Shown piece after piece: positions 49,619 through 59,362 of a DNA stretch of 64,000 nucleotides (the first letter of the stretch is position 1; every line of letters begins with the position of its first letter). The stretch is from contig NZ_RKIC01000016.1 of assembly GCF_003755185.1 (NCBI RefSeq), positions 1 through 64,000 of the forward strand, written 5' to 3'. A program made the translations under genes and the position numbers. The DNA is from Frigoribacterium sp. PhB24. Lineage in GTDB: Bacteria > Actinomycetota > Actinomycetes > Actinomycetales > Microbacteriaceae. The notes beneath the pieces were generated by a model. The model was not told the DNA's origin, did no database searches, and saw only the letters and a program-made list of their open reading frames with translations.

Positions 49619-50731
49619 TCAGCCCCGCCGGACCGATCGGGTGACCGTGAACCTCGGGTCGCGGGCGATCTGGGTGGTCGGCCCCACCACGCGCTCGAGG
49701 ACCGGCCGGTGACCGAGCGGCGAGTTCCACACGCACCACAGCTCGCCACCCGGGCGCAGCAGACGGGCGGCAGCCTCGAAGAGCTTGCGGGAGATCGCCG
49801 TGTGCACCGTCGCCCCGACGTGGAACGGCGGGTTCAAGAGCACGACGTCGGCCGACGCCTCGGGCAGCGACGACCCCGCATCGTCGCGCGACACGGACAC
49901 TCGATCGGCCACGCCGGTTGCCCGCATCGTGGCATGCGCGGACTCCACCGCCGCCCAGGACTGGTCGGTCGCGACCACCCGCGCCCCGGGTCGCGCGAGC
50001 GCGAAGGAGGCGGCGAGCACTCCCGTGCCGCACCCGAGGTCGACGACCTCGCGGGCCGTGGGGGCCGCACGATCGAGGACCGCCAGCAGTGCCCGCGTGC
50101 CGACGTCGATCGAGGTGCCCGCGAACGCCGCACCGTGTGCGACGACGACCACGTCGCCGTGACGCGACGTGCGCGGCCAGCCGAGCGCGCCTCCTGGTGT
50201 CGGGGCCGTCGCGGTGAGGACCCGCGACTTCTGGTGGGCCCGGCCGGCGGTCACCTCGCCGAGATGGCGTGCGAGGACGTCGTTCATCGCGAGCGTCATG
50301 TGCTTGACGCGTCCCCCGGCGAAGAGGCGCACGTCGGGGTGCGCGTGGCGGGCGACGAGACCGGCGATCTCGTCGAGGGCGTCGAGCCCCCGAGGCAGTT
50401 GCAGCAGCACCGTCCGGGCGCCCTCGAGCAGGGCCGGGTCGAGTCCGTGGTGCGACCACGTCGTGGCGACCCCGAGGCGCCCGGCGTTGGCGTCGAGCGC
50501 GAGTTCGCCCGAGAGGGCGTCCTGATGCACCCGGATGCCGGCACCGGGCAGCAGGGTCGCGACCCCGAGGGTCAGGGCGCCGTAGCGGTCCCCGACCACG
50601 GCGACGGCATCGGGGTGTGCGGCGAGCGCCTCGTCGGCGGTGTCGAGCAGCAACCGGTCGGTGGCATCGTGCGCGACGAGTTCGGGGGCCTCGATGTCGG
50701 GCCACCGGCGCAGCTGCTCGAAGTCGATCAT
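49619..50731 (-). CDS. RsmC/RlmG-type rRNA guanine methyltransferase-like protein
   Basis: The 370-residue SAM-dependent methyltransferase has a degenerate N-terminal half and a catalytic C-terminal half: VVDLGCGTGVLAASFA (SAM binding) and LLNPPFH (NPPF, typical of N2-guanine methylation). This fits the RsmC/RlmG family acting on rRNA. TAGCGT (ACGCTA, 50738-50743) is 6 nt before ATG 50731, so it is probably leaderless. It converges with the CpaE-like gene. Confidence 0.85.
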   Translation of the reverse strand: MIDFEQLRRWPDIEAPELVAHDATDRLLLDTADEALAAHPDAVAVVGDRYGALTLGVATLLPGAGIRVHQDALSGELALDANAGRLGVATTWSHHGLDPALLEGARTVLLQLPRGLDALDEIAGLVARHAHPDVRLFAGGRVKHMTLAMNDVLARHLGEVTAGRAHQKSRVLTATAPTPGGALGWPRTSRHGDVVVVAHGAAFAGTSIDVGTRALLAVLDRAAPTAREVVDLGCGTGVLAASFALARPGARVVATDQSWAAVESAHATMRATGVADRVSVSRDDAGSSLPEASADVVLLNPPFHVGATVHTAISRKLFEAAARLLRPGGELWCVWNSPLGHRPVLERVVGPTTQIARDPRFTVTRSVRRG

Positions 50732-50828
50732 CCGGCAACGCTAGCCGGACGGCAGGACGAGCCACGACCTGCCGCCCGCCGTCGACGCTGAGCAGCAGGT
50801 CGTGACGTCGCGGTGCCGGTCGTTCGCG

Positions 50829-51266
50829 TCAGCGGAGGGGACGCCAGACGACCACCGACGTCTGCCGTGACGGGCGCGTGCCATGGCGCAGCGGCACGAC
50901 GCCGCTCTCGCCTGCGGCGAAGACGCGGGCGCCGGGGCGGTTCACCATCTCGTCGGCCAGAGCACGTTCGAGTTCACGGACGCGGGACTGCAGCGCGGTG
51001 ACCTGGTTCTCGAGCTCGAGGATGCGTTTGATGCCCTCGAGCGAGATGCCCTCGCCCCCGAGCCGTGCGATCTCGCGCAACTGCACGACGTCACGCATCG
51101 AGTACCGCCGCGACTTGCCCGCCGTCCGCTGCGGCACGACCAGGCCGAGCCGGTCGTACTGCCGCAGGGTCTGCGCGTGCAGGCCCGAGAGCTCGGCGGC
51201 CGTCGCGATGGCGAAGAGGGGCGAGTGCTCGTCCATCGGCCACCGGGTGGGGTCCGGTCGGTCCAT
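50829..51266 (-). CDS. hspR: HspR heat-shock repressor (MerR family)
   Basis: The 145-residue repressor has a MerR-type helix-turn-helix (ATAAELSGLHAQTLRQYDRLG) and wing GKSRRYS, then a coiled coil (RILELENQVTALQSRVRELERAL). It binds HAIR sites with DnaK as co-repressor. AGGAG is 6 bases before ATG 51266, which is favoured over ATG 51236. It closes the dnaK-grpE-dnaJ-hspR operon, allowing feedback on dnaK and on clpB. Confidence 0.92.
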   Translation of the reverse strand: MDRPDPTRWPMDEHSPLFAIATAAELSGLHAQTLRQYDRLGLVVPQRTAGKSRRYSMRDVVQLREIARLGGEGISLEGIKRILELENQVTALQSRVRELERALADEMVNRPGARVFAAGESGVVPLRHGTRPSRQTSVVVWRPLR

Positions 51267-51328
51267 CTCGTCTCCTGTCTCGTCGCTCGTGACCTGCCGC
51301 CGAGGAGGCGCGGGTCGGGTCGGTCTCC

Positions 51329-52321
51329 TCAGGCCCGGGCCCGGGCGATCAGGTCCTCCCGGGGGTTCTCGGCGGGCAGTGCGGCGGCCAGCGCCTCGAC
51401 GGCCTCGCGCGCCTTGTCGTTGAGGTGGGCGGGCACCGCGACCTGGACGGTGGCGAGCAGGTCGCCCACGCCGTCCTTCGCATGCACGCCGCGCCCCTTG
51501 ACCCGGAGCACACGACCCGAGGGGGTGCCCGGTGCCACGCGCAGTCGTACGGGGTCTCCCCCGAGCGTCGGCACCTCGATGGTCGCGCCGAGGGTCGCCT
51601 CGGCGAACGTGACGGGCACGTCGAGCCGCAGGTTCTTGCCGTCGAGTTCGAACACGGGGTGCTTGCGGACGGCGACGGTCAGCACCATGTCTCCGGCCTC
51701 GCCGCCGTCGGGACTCTGCTCGCCACGCCCGCGCAACTTGATCTTCTGCCCGTCGTGCACGCCGGCCGGGATACGGACCTTCATCGGCTTGCCGTTCGAG
51801 GCCTGCAGCGTGATCGTCTCGCCGACGATCGCGGTCTGGAAGTCGAGGGTCGTGCTGGCCGTCATGTCACGGCCCTTCTGAGGCCCACCGAAGCCGCGGT
51901 AGCCGCCGCTGGTCTGGCCGAAACCGCCACCGCCGAACATGCCGCCGAAGATGTCGTCGAAGCCTCCGCCGCCGCCCTGGCGGAACTGCGTGCGTTGGCC
52001 GCCCTGGTTGAACATGCCGCCGAAGACGTCCTCGAAGCCACCGCCCGCACCGGCACCGCCGCTGCCGGCCGTGAACCTCGCGCCGTTTCCCATGGCCCGC
52101 ACCTGGTCGTACTCGCGACGCTGTTCGGGATCGGAGAGCACCGAGTTGGCCTCGCTGATCTCTTTGAACTTGGCCTCGCTGGCTGCGTCGCCCGGGTTCG
52201 AGTCGGGGTGGTGCTTGCGAGCGAGCTTGCGGTAGACCTTCTTGAGCTCGGCGGGGGTGACGTCTTTGGAGACACCGAGGACGGCGTAGAAGTCCTTGTC
52301 GAACCAGTCCTGACTCGCCAT
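51329..52321 (-). CDS. dnaJ: DnaJ co-chaperone without zinc domain
   Basis: The 330-residue Hsp40 has the J domain with HPD (LARKHHPDSNPG), a Gly/Phe-rich region (about 90-160), and the C-terminal beta domains (RIPAGVHDGQKIKLRGRG). The four CxxCxGxG zinc repeats are absent, so it is the CbpA/class-II type. GGAGG precedes ATG 52321. It stimulates DnaK in the same operon. Confidence 0.92.
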   Translation of the reverse strand: MASQDWFDKDFYAVLGVSKDVTPAELKKVYRKLARKHHPDSNPGDAASEAKFKEISEANSVLSDPEQRREYDQVRAMGNGARFTAGSGGAGAGGGFEDVFGGMFNQGGQRTQFRQGGGGGFDDIFGGMFGGGGFGQTSGGYRGFGGPQKGRDMTASTTLDFQTAIVGETITLQASNGKPMKVRIPAGVHDGQKIKLRGRGEQSPDGGEAGDMVLTVAVRKHPVFELDGKNLRLDVPVTFAEATLGATIEVPTLGGDPVRLRVAPGTPSGRVLRVKGRGVHAKDGVGDLLATVQVAVPAHLNDKAREAVEALAAALPAENPREDLIARARA

Positions 52322-52476
52322 GCGGCACCTCCTTCCTTGACTGGAGGTCGCTGCCTGGCAGCGACCGGAAGAGAACGGGGGAGGCGGTGGGCACCTCGTC
52401 GAGGGGCCCACCGCCGGTCGCGACCTACGTCGCGGGGGTGGTGACGGGCGGCCGTGGGCCGCCCGTCACCGGGGTG

Positions 52477-53136
52477 TCACTGAGGAGTGTGCACCGCGAC
52501 CTTGGCGGCACGGATGACCCGGTCGCCGATCGTGTAGCCCGGCTCGATGACGTCGGCCACGGTGTTGACCGTGACGTCGGCGCTCGGCAGCTGGACCAGC
52601 GCGTCGTGCTTGCTGGGGTCGAACACGTCGCCCTTGGCACCGATCTGCGCCAGACCGAACTTGTCGAGCCCTCCGCGGATCTTCTGCGCGATGACGGTCA
52701 TCGGGCCCTCGGCCAGGTCGCCGTGCTGTTCGGCACGGGCCAGGTCGTCGAGCGCCGGGAGGAGCGAGCGGACGACCTCGGCGACCACGGCCTCGCGGTT
52801 GGCCTCGCGGTCACGCTCGACGCGCCTCCGGAAGTTCACCAGCTCGGCCTGGGCCCGCAGCATGTCTTGACGCATGTCGGCGACGAGGTCGGCACTCGCC
52901 GCGTCGAGGATGGCCTCGTCGTCGGCGCTGAGCGTCTCGGTGCCCTGCGGCGCGTCGGCCATCTCGTCGGCCGCGGCCTTGGCCCCGGCCGGGGCCTCGG
53001 CGTCGATCGGCGTCTCGACGTCGGGTGCCTCGGCGTCGACGAGCTCGTCGGGGTCGACGACGTCGGCCGTGCCGCCGTCTTCGGACGGGGTCGCGGGACG
53101 CGGCTCGTCGTCGGGCGTCTTGTTCTCGTCAGTCAT
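52477..53136 (-). CDS. grpE: GrpE nucleotide-exchange factor
   Basis: The 219-residue factor has an acidic disordered N-terminus, the long dimer helix (DMRQDMLRAQAELVNFRRRVERD), the PALDDLARA four-helix segment and the C-terminal DVIEPGYTIGDRVIRAAKV beta domain. It releases ADP from DnaK. It starts 11 bases after the dnaK stop with GAGG upstream. Confidence 0.93.
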   Translation of the reverse strand: MTDENKTPDDEPRPATPSEDGGTADVVDPDELVDAEAPDVETPIDAEAPAGAKAAADEMADAPQGTETLSADDEAILDAASADLVADMRQDMLRAQAELVNFRRRVERDREANREAVVAEVVRSLLPALDDLARAEQHGDLAEGPMTVIAQKIRGGLDKFGLAQIGAKGDVFDPSKHDALVQLPSADVTVNTVADVIEPGYTIGDRVIRAAKVAVHTPQ

Positions 53137-53147
53137 GCCGACCGCCT

Positions 53148-55028
53148 CTACTTCTTGTCGTTGTCGTCGTCGTCCACGACCTCGGCGTCGACGATGTCCT
53201 CGTCGTCGCCCTGGGCCTGGCCGTCGGCGGGAGCGCCGTCACCACCGGCGGCACCCGCGGCGCCGGCCTGGTCGGCCTGGCTCTGCGAGTAGATCGCCTG
53301 GCCGAGCTTCTGCTGGCTCTCGTTCAGCTTGTCGAACGCGGGCTTGACGGCGGACTCGTCGTCGCCGGCGAGGGCCGACTTGAGCGAGTCGACGTCGGCC
53401 TGGACCTCGGACTTGACGTCGGCGGGCAGCTTGTCGTCGTTCTCCTTGATCAGCTTCTCGATCGAGTAGACGAGCTGCTCGGCCGAGTTGCGGGTCTCGT
53501 TGGCCTCGCGACGCGCCTTGTCTTCGGCGGCGTTCTCTTCAGCCTCGCGGACCATGCGCTCGATGTCGTCCTTGGACAGCGACGAACCGCCCGAGATGAC
53601 CATCGACTGCTCCTTGCCGGTGCCCTTGTCCTTCGCGGACACGTGCACGATGCCGTTGGCGTCGATGTCGAACGTGACCTCGATCTGCGGCACGCCGCGC
53701 GGAGCCGGAGCGATGCCGGTCAGCTCGAAGGTGCCGAGGTTCTTGTTGTCACGCGTGAACTCACGCTCGCCCTGGAAGACCTGGATCGCGACGGACGGCT
53801 GGTTGTCGTCGGCCGTCGTGAACGTCTCGCTGCGCTTGGTGGGGATGGCGGTGTTGCGCTCGATAAGCTTGGTCATCGCGCCACCCTTGGTCTCGATGCC
53901 GAGGCTCAGCGGGGTGACGTCGATGAGCAGGACGTCCTTGCGCTCACCCTTCAGCACGCCGGCCTGCAGGGCGGCACCCACGGCCACGACCTCGTCCGGG
54001 TTGACGCCCTTGTTGGGCTCCTGTCCACCGGTGAGCTGCTTGACGACCTCGGTGACGGCCGGCATGCGGGTCGAGCCACCGACGAGCACGACGTGGGCGA
54101 TGTCGCCCACCTTCACGCCTGCTTCTTTGATGACGTCGTTGAACGGCTTCTTGGTGCGGTCGAGCAGATCGCTCGTCCACTGCTCGAACTGCGAGCGCGA
54201 GATCGTCTCGTCGAGGTTGAGCGGGCCCTCCGCCGTCAGCGTGAGGTACGGCAGCTGGATGCTGGTCGAGGTGCTCGACGACAACTCTTTCTTGGCCTGC
54301 TCGGCGGCCTCTTTGAGGCGCTGCTTGGCGATCTTGTCGGTCGACAGGTCGACGCCGTGGGCGTCCTTGAACTTCTTGATCAGGTGCTCGACGATGCGGT
54401 TGTCCCAGTCGTCGCCACCGAGGCGGTTGTCGCCCGAGGTGCTGCGCACCTGGATCGTCGAGAAGTCCTCGTCCTTGCCCACTTCGAGCAGCGAGACGTC
54501 GAACGTTCCGCCACCGAGGTCGAAGACCAGGATGAGCTCGTCTTCCTTGCCCTTGTCGAGACCGTAGGCCAGGGCCGCGGCCGTCGGCTCGTTGATGAGG
54601 CGCAGGACGTTGAGGCCCGCGATCTCGCCGGCCTCTTTCGTGGCCTGGCGCTCGGAGTCGTTGAAGTACGCGGGGACGGTCACGACGGCGTCGGTGACCT
54701 CTTCGCCGAGGTACTGCTCGGCGTCGCGCTTCAGCTTGCCGAGGATGCGCGCGCTGATCTCTTGCGGGGTGTACTTCTTGTCGTCGATCTCGACCTTCCA
54801 GTCGGTGCCGACGTGACGCTTGACCGACGCGATGGTGCGGTCGACGTTGGTGACGGCCTGGCGCTTGGCGGTCTCGCCGACCAGCACCTCGCCGTCCTTC
54901 GTGAACGCGACGACCGAAGGGGTCGTGCGGAGACCCTCGGCGTTCGCGATGACGGTGGGCTCGCCGCCCTCGAGGACGCTGACGACCGAGTTGGTGGTAC
55001 CGAGGTCGATTCCTACTGCACGTGCCAT
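53148..55028 (-). CDS. dnaK: Chaperone DnaK (Hsp70)
   Basis: The 626-residue Hsp70 starts [16 protein letters not shown] and shows [30 protein letters not shown] and [12 protein letters not shown] for the ATPase domain, then the peptide-binding domain and lid with the acidic tail [19 protein letters not shown] precedes ATG 55028. Two HAIR sites flank its promoter. Confidence 0.97.
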   Translation of the reverse strand: MARAVGIDLGTTNSVVSVLEGGEPTVIANAEGLRTTPSVVAFTKDGEVLVGETAKRQAVTNVDRTIASVKRHVGTDWKVEIDDKKYTPQEISARILGKLKRDAEQYLGEEVTDAVVTVPAYFNDSERQATKEAGEIAGLNVLRLINEPTAAALAYGLDKGKEDELILVFDLGGGTFDVSLLEVGKDEDFSTIQVRSTSGDNRLGGDDWDNRIVEHLIKKFKDAHGVDLSTDKIAKQRLKEAAEQAKKELSSSTSTSIQLPYLTLTAEGPLNLDETISRSQFEQWTSDLLDRTKKPFNDVIKEAGVKVGDIAHVVLVGGSTRMPAVTEVVKQLTGGQEPNKGVNPDEVVAVGAALQAGVLKGERKDVLLIDVTPLSLGIETKGGAMTKLIERNTAIPTKRSETFTTADDNQPSVAIQVFQGEREFTRDNKNLGTFELTGIAPAPRGVPQIEVTFDIDANGIVHVSAKDKGTGKEQSMVISGGSSLSKDDIERMVREAEENAAEDKARREANETRNSAEQLVYSIEKLIKENDDKLPADVKSEVQADVDSLKSALAGDDESAVKPAFDKLNESQQKLGQAIYSQSQADQAGAAGAAGGDGAPADGQAQGDDEDIVDAEVVDDDDNDKK

Positions 55029-55078
55029 GTGCGATTTCTCCTTCGTGGTGCGGTGTGACGAAAGCCTTGGGGGCCGGC

Positions 55079-55125
55079 CTTGAGTCGGCCTGGCTCAACT
55101 TTACTCACCTCGACGCGGAGGTCAA
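55079..55125 (-). promoter_or_regulatory. HAIR operator 1 and promoter of dnaK
   Basis: CTTGAGT-N7-GCTCAAC at 55079-55099 overlaps the -10 TAAAGT (ACTTTA, 55098-55103). The -35 TTGACC (GGTCAA, 55120-55125) lies 16 bases upstream. The arrangement mirrors clpB. Confidence 0.85.
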
Positions 55126-55140
55126 GCTGTGAAGCTGAAA

Positions 55141-55161
55141 GTTGAGCCAGAATGACTCAAG
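55141..55161. promoter_or_regulatory. HAIR operator 2 upstream of dnaK
   Basis: GTTGAGC-N7-ACTCAAG, 62 bp from the first HAIR start to start. It may strengthen HspR binding, and it also lies upstream of the divergent UMF1-type gene. Confidence 0.8.
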
Positions 55162-55243
55162 TCCCGGACGGGAGGTCGCGGCACGAGCCCCACGGAGGAG
55201 GCGCGACGCGGGTCGGCCACGGACGCCGACTAGGTTGACCCCC

Positions 55244-56626
55244 ATGACCGCAGCGCAGACGCTCGCCGACACCGATCCGATCCCGCGCCGCCGCGTGGTC
55301 TCGTGGGCCCTCTGGGACTGGGGCTCGGCGGCTTTCAACGCCGTCGTGACCTCGTTCGTCTTCAGCACCTACCTGGCGAGCGGCGCGTTCGTCGACCCGG
55401 CCGTCGTGGCCGCCGCCGGCGACGACGCCCGCAACCCCGCGCTCGTCCTCGCGAAGGCCGACAACGCGACCGCCATCTCGACGGCGCTCACGATCGCGGG
55501 CGTGCTGATCGCGCTGCTCGCCCCCGTGCTCGGCCAGCGTAGCGACGGGTCGGGCCGACGCAAGCTCTGGCTGGCCGTCAACACCGGCCTGGTCGTGCTC
55601 GCGATGGTCACGATGGTGTTCGTGGCCCCGGTGCCCGACCTCCTGGTCTTCGGCGCCGCCCTGCTCGCCGTCGGCAACCTCTTCTTCGAGTTCGCGAGCG
55701 TCAACTACAACGCGATGCTCGTGCAGGTCTCGACCCCGAAGACGATCGGCAAGGTGTCGGGGTTCGGCTGGGGCCTCGGCTACGTCGGCGGCATCGTGTT
55801 GCTGTTGTTGCTGCTCGTCGCGTTCCTGCAGAGCTTCGGGGTCGACGGACGTGGCGGCGTGTTCGGCGTCGCGACGGGAACGGCGGGAGGCGCATGGGAC
55901 GTCCGCCTCTCGATCGTCGTCGCCGCGGTGTGGTTCGCCGTGTTCGCCGTGCCGGTCCTGCTGTCGGTGCCCGAGTTGCCCGCCACCGCCGCACGCACCC
56001 GGGTGGGACTGTGGCGTTCGTACCGCCTCCTCGGCTCGACGATCGCTCGGCTGTGGCGCACCAACCGTCAGGTGCTGTTGTTCCTGCTCGCGAGCGCGGT
56101 GTTCCGAGACGGTCTCGCCGCCGTGTTCACCTTCGGCGCGATCATCGCCGCGCAGGTGTTCGGCTTCTCGCCGAGCATGGTCATCTACTTCGCCGTCGGC
56201 GCCAACCTCGTGGCGGGCGTCGGCACGTTCGTCGGCGGCTGGCTCGACGACCGGCTGGGGGCGAAGACGATCATCGTGGGGTCGCTGATCGGCCTGGTCG
56301 CCGCCGCCTTCGCCGTGCTCGCCATCGGCACCGCGACGAACCTCTTCTGGGTGTTCGGCCTGGCCCTGGCGTTGTTCGTCGGACCGATCCAGTCGGCCAG
56401 CCGGTCGTTCCTCGCCCGCATCACGCCTCCGGGCCGGGAGGGCGAGATCTTCGGGCTCTACGCGACGACCGGGCGAGCGGTGAGCTTCCTGGCGCCGGGA
56501 CTCTTCACCCTGTTCGTCAGCGCGACGGGCGACACCCGTTTCGGCATCGTCGGCATCGCGCTCGTGCTGCTCGCCGGGCTCGTGCTGATGCTGCCGGTCA
56601 AGGCGGTCCAGCGCTCGATCGACTGA
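55244..56626 (+). CDS. MFS transporter, UMF1 (Atg22-like) family
   Basis: The 460-residue protein has about twelve helices and the family opening RRRVVSWALWDWGSAAFNAVVTSFVFS, with DGSGRRKLW in the first cytoplasmic loop and FFEFASVNYNAML. UMF1 proteins resemble yeast Atg22; their bacterial substrates are not established. TAGGTT (55231-55236) is 7 nt before ATG 55244, suggesting a leaderless start. A longer frame upstream reads through the HAIR region and is not preferred. Confidence 0.85.
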   Translation: MTAAQTLADTDPIPRRRVVSWALWDWGSAAFNAVVTSFVFSTYLASGAFVDPAVVAAAGDDARNPALVLAKADNATAISTALTIAGVLIALLAPVLGQRSDGSGRRKLWLAVNTGLVVLAMVTMVFVAPVPDLLVFGAALLAVGNLFFEFASVNYNAMLVQVSTPKTIGKVSGFGWGLGYVGGIVLLLLLLVAFLQSFGVDGRGGVFGVATGTAGGAWDVRLSIVVAAVWFAVFAVPVLLSVPELPATAARTRVGLWRSYRLLGSTIARLWRTNRQVLLFLLASAVFRDGLAAVFTFGAIIAAQVFGFSPSMVIYFAVGANLVAGVGTFVGGWLDDRLGAKTIIVGSLIGLVAAAFAVLAIGTATNLFWVFGLALALFVGPIQSASRSFLARITPPGREGEIFGLYATTGRAVSFLAPGLFTLFVSATGDTRFGIVGIALVLLAGLVLMLPVKAVQRSID

Positions 56627-56632
56627 CGATCC

Positions 56633-56650
56633 GGCGGAGGCGCCTCCGCC
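56633..56650 (+). terminator. Palindromic hairpin after UMF1 gene
   Basis: GGCGGAGGCGCCTCCGCC is a perfect 18-bp palindrome seven bases after the stop. It could be a terminator; with no loop bases, the stem must open partly. Confidence 0.4.
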
Positions 56651-56694
56651 CTGCGGACGACGACAAGGTCGGCGGTCCTCCGTAGGCTGATCGG

Positions 56695-58023
56695 GTGAGC
56701 TCCCTCGACGACGACTACGACCTCCGCACGTTCGCGGCCGCGCTCGACCCCGAGGCACCGGGTGACGCGCCGCGGGCCGACGACGCCACCGCCGGCTGGG
56801 TCGCCGCCGAGTCGATGGGCTTCCACGAGGCGGCCGCCGACGACGCCGCCCTGGGCCGGGCCGCCCGTCGACTCGACGCCGACGGCCGACGCCTCACGGG
56901 CGTCTACCGTCGCGAGTCGAATCCCGGCTCGCTCGACGCCGAGGGCCGCCCCGTGGCCACCTTCGCCTCGTTCGACAAGACCCTGCACGTCGGCGGCGGC
57001 CGCCTGGTCGAGGCCGACCTGGTCGCCGGCGTCACCGTGCAACCGACCCACCGCCGCAAGGGCATCCTGCGCCGCATGATCACCGACGACCTCGCCCGCG
57101 CCAAGGCCGCCGGCACCCCGGTCGCCGCCCTCACCGCGAGCGAGGCGTCGATCTACCGTCGCTTCGGCTTCGGCGTCGGGGTCCGCGAGCGCACGATCGA
57201 GGTCGACGTGCGGCGTGCCGGCGGGATGCTCAGCGAGCCCGAGGGCAGCACCGAACTCGTCACCCTCGCGTCGCTGGCCGACGTGGCCCCCGAGGTGTTC
57301 GCCCGGTTCCACGTCCGCAGCCCCGGCTCGATCGACCGCCATCAGGGCGCCTGGGACCACGCGCTCGGCCGTGAGCGCGCCGACGGCACGCCCGACCCGG
57401 GCGTCCGGGCGGCCGTGCACCGCGACGCGACCGGCACCGTCGATGGCTACGTCACCTACCGGGTCGAGTCGGTGGGCGGCGGGCCGGGTGCCACCGGCAC
57501 GCAGACCCTCGTCGTCGTCGACCTCGTGGCCGCCACCGACGACGCCTACCTCGGCCTCTGGCAGCTGCTGCTCTCGGTCGACCTGGTCCAGGCCGTCCGG
57601 TACTCGAACGCCCCGCAACACGACCCGCTGCCCCACGCCCTGGTCGACGGACGCGCCCTGACGATCAGCCACGACGAGGACCACGTGTGGTTCCGCGTCC
57701 TCGACCCGGTGGCCGCCCTGCAGGCACGCCCCTGGGCGGCCGACGGCGTCGTCACGATCGCCATCGGCGACGCGCTCGGCCACGCGTCCGGCACCTACCG
57801 GGTCACGAGCGAGGGCGGCGACGCCACGGTGAAGAAGGCGGCGGTGCGCCGGGCCGACCTCGAGCTCGACGTCGCGACGCTCGGTTCGCTCTGGCTCGGC
57901 GGGGTCGACCCGGTCACCCTGGCCGCCGCGGGTCTCGTGCGCGAGCGCCGCAAGGGCGCCGTGCAGAAGCTCCGTGCGATGCTGCTGCCCGATCGCCCGC
58001 TGCACGGCATCACCTACTTCTAG
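56695..58023 (+). CDS. Eis-like GNAT N-acetyltransferase
   Basis: The 442-residue protein fits the enhanced-intracellular-survival family: a first GNAT domain with acetyl-CoA motif VQPTHRRKGILRRM, a second GNAT-like domain and a C-terminal sterol-carrier-like domain ending in a phenylalanine (F) at the C-terminus, where the family uses its terminal carboxylate in catalysis. Eis relatives acetylate amines, including aminoglycosides; the substrate here is unknown. TAGGCT (56683-56688) is 6 nt before GTG 56695. Confidence 0.85.
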   Translation: MSSLDDDYDLRTFAAALDPEAPGDAPRADDATAGWVAAESMGFHEAAADDAALGRAARRLDADGRRLTGVYRRESNPGSLDAEGRPVATFASFDKTLHVGGGRLVEADLVAGVTVQPTHRRKGILRRMITDDLARAKAAGTPVAALTASEASIYRRFGFGVGVRERTIEVDVRRAGGMLSEPEGSTELVTLASLADVAPEVFARFHVRSPGSIDRHQGAWDHALGRERADGTPDPGVRAAVHRDATGTVDGYVTYRVESVGGGPGATGTQTLVVVDLVAATDDAYLGLWQLLLSVDLVQAVRYSNAPQHDPLPHALVDGRALTISHDEDHVWFRVLDPVAALQARPWAADGVVTIAIGDALGHASGTYRVTSEGGDATVKKAAVRRADLELDVATLGSLWLGGVDPVTLAAAGLVRERRKGAVQKLRAMLLPDRPLHGITYF

Positions 58024-58048
58024 GACGCGTCGTCGCGAGGGCGCCGAC

Positions 58049-58090
58049 GACGCAGGAGGCGCGGGTCACCCGACTCGCGCCTCCTGCGTC
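58049..58090. terminator. Strong hairpin between convergent genes
   Basis: Arms at 58049-58067 and 58072-58090 pair over 19 bp with one mismatch around ACCC. Each arm has the AGGAGGCGCG word. It serves the Eis-like gene (plus) and the beta-glucosidase gene (minus). Confidence 0.88.
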
Positions 58091-58102
58091 TCGGCAGCGG
58101 GC

Positions 58103-59284
58103 CTACGCCCGCTCGAGCCCGTTCGCCCGGGCGACCGCGCCGTACCAGTGGGCGCTCGGCTTGGGCGTGCGCTCGAAGGTCTCGCGGTCCCAGCCGATCA
58201 GGCCGAAGGTGGGGCGGAACCCGCTGGCCCACTCGTAGTTGTCGAGGGCGCTCCAGTGCTGGTAGCCGAGCACCTCGACGCCCTCGGCGATCGTCTCGTG
58301 GATGCCCTCGAGGGCACCCTGCGTGTAGGCGATGCGTCGGGTGTCGTCGGCTGTGGCGATGCCGTTCTCGGTGACCATGACGGGCACGTGGCCCGACAGC
58401 TCCCAGGCGCTGCGGATGCCCTCGGCGGCGGCCGGCGGGTAGAACTCCCACCCGGTCAACGTCGTCTCGAGTCCCTCGGCGACCGGCCGTGGCCCCTCGG
58501 GGCCCACGAAGGTCTGCGTGTAGGCCTGCACCCCGACGAAGTCGTCGCCCGCCGCCATCTCGCTGTACCAGTCGTCGCGGACGTAGCCGTACTCGCGCGT
58601 CCTCTCGGCGGCCCCCGGCTCGTCGACCGCCTTGAACGCCTGGGTCGCGACGGTCCAGCCCGACTTGATCCGCGGCAGCTGCGACAGCACCTCGCGGCTG
58701 CGCCTGTGCGAGGCGAGCAGCGCGTCGGCGACCTCGAGGTCGGGGTTCGGCAGCCCGTAGGCGACCAGGTTCGAAGCGTCCTCGCCGCCGGCCAGCATCG
58801 CGGCGATGTTCGGCTCGTTGATCGTGCAGACGTACTCGACGCCTTCGGCGACGACCGGCAGGGCGAGCTCGGTGTAGCGCGCGAACAGGTCGGCGGCGTC
58901 GGGCGCCCGCCAGAAGCCGTCGCGCTCGAACCAGCGGGGCACGGTGAAGTGCATCAGGGTGACGATCGGCTCGATGCCGAACTCGTGACAGGTCTCGACC
59001 ATGCGGCGGTAGTGCGCGATCTGCGCCGTGCTGACGACGCCGCGTTCGGGTTCGATGCGCGCCCACTCGATGCTGAACCGGTAGCTGTTCAACCCCAGCT
59101 CGGCGAGCAGCCGGATGTCGTCACGGAACCGGTGGTAGCTGTCGGCCGCGTCGCCGCTCGGCTCGACGATGGTGGTGCCCGGCGCGTGCTCGTGCACCCA
59201 CCAGTTGCTGTTGACGTTGTTGCCCTCGATCTGGTGCGCCGCGGTCGCGGCACCCCACAAGAAGTTCTCGGGGAAGGTCAGCAC
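58103..59284 (-). CDS. Beta-glucosidase, glycoside hydrolase family 1
   Basis: The 393-residue retaining glycosidase has acid/base E157 (CTINEPN) and nucleophile E306 (VTENG), plus the N-terminal FLWGAATAAHQIEG and the C-terminal WSALDNYEWASGF. It lacks a signal peptide, so it acts on imported beta-glucosides such as cellobiose. GAGAGGAG lies before GTG 59284. It is the last gene of the Dpp-type ABC transporter operon. GH1 members vary in sugar preference. The length is shorter than the common 440-470 residues. Confidence 0.92.
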   Translation of the reverse strand: MLTFPENFLWGAATAAHQIEGNNVNSNWWVHEHAPGTTIVEPSGDAADSYHRFRDDIRLLAELGLNSYRFSIEWARIEPERGVVSTAQIAHYRRMVETCHEFGIEPIVTLMHFTVPRWFERDGFWRAPDAADLFARYTELALPVVAEGVEYVCTINEPNIAAMLAGGEDASNLVAYGLPNPDLEVADALLASHRRSREVLSQLPRIKSGWTVATQAFKAVDEPGAAERTREYGYVRDDWYSEMAAGDDFVGVQAYTQTFVGPEGPRPVAEGLETTLTGWEFYPPAAAEGIRSAWELSGHVPVMVTENGIATADDTRRIAYTQGALEGIHETIAEGVEVLGYQHWSALDNYEWASGFRPTFGLIGWDRETFERTPKPSAHWYGAVARANGLERA

Positions 59285-59362
59285 GGGGTGCTCCTCTCGA
59301 TGGTGGTCAGCGGTCGGGACGGGAACGCGCCGAAGGTCGACGTCGCCGGCGGGCGGTCGGGT

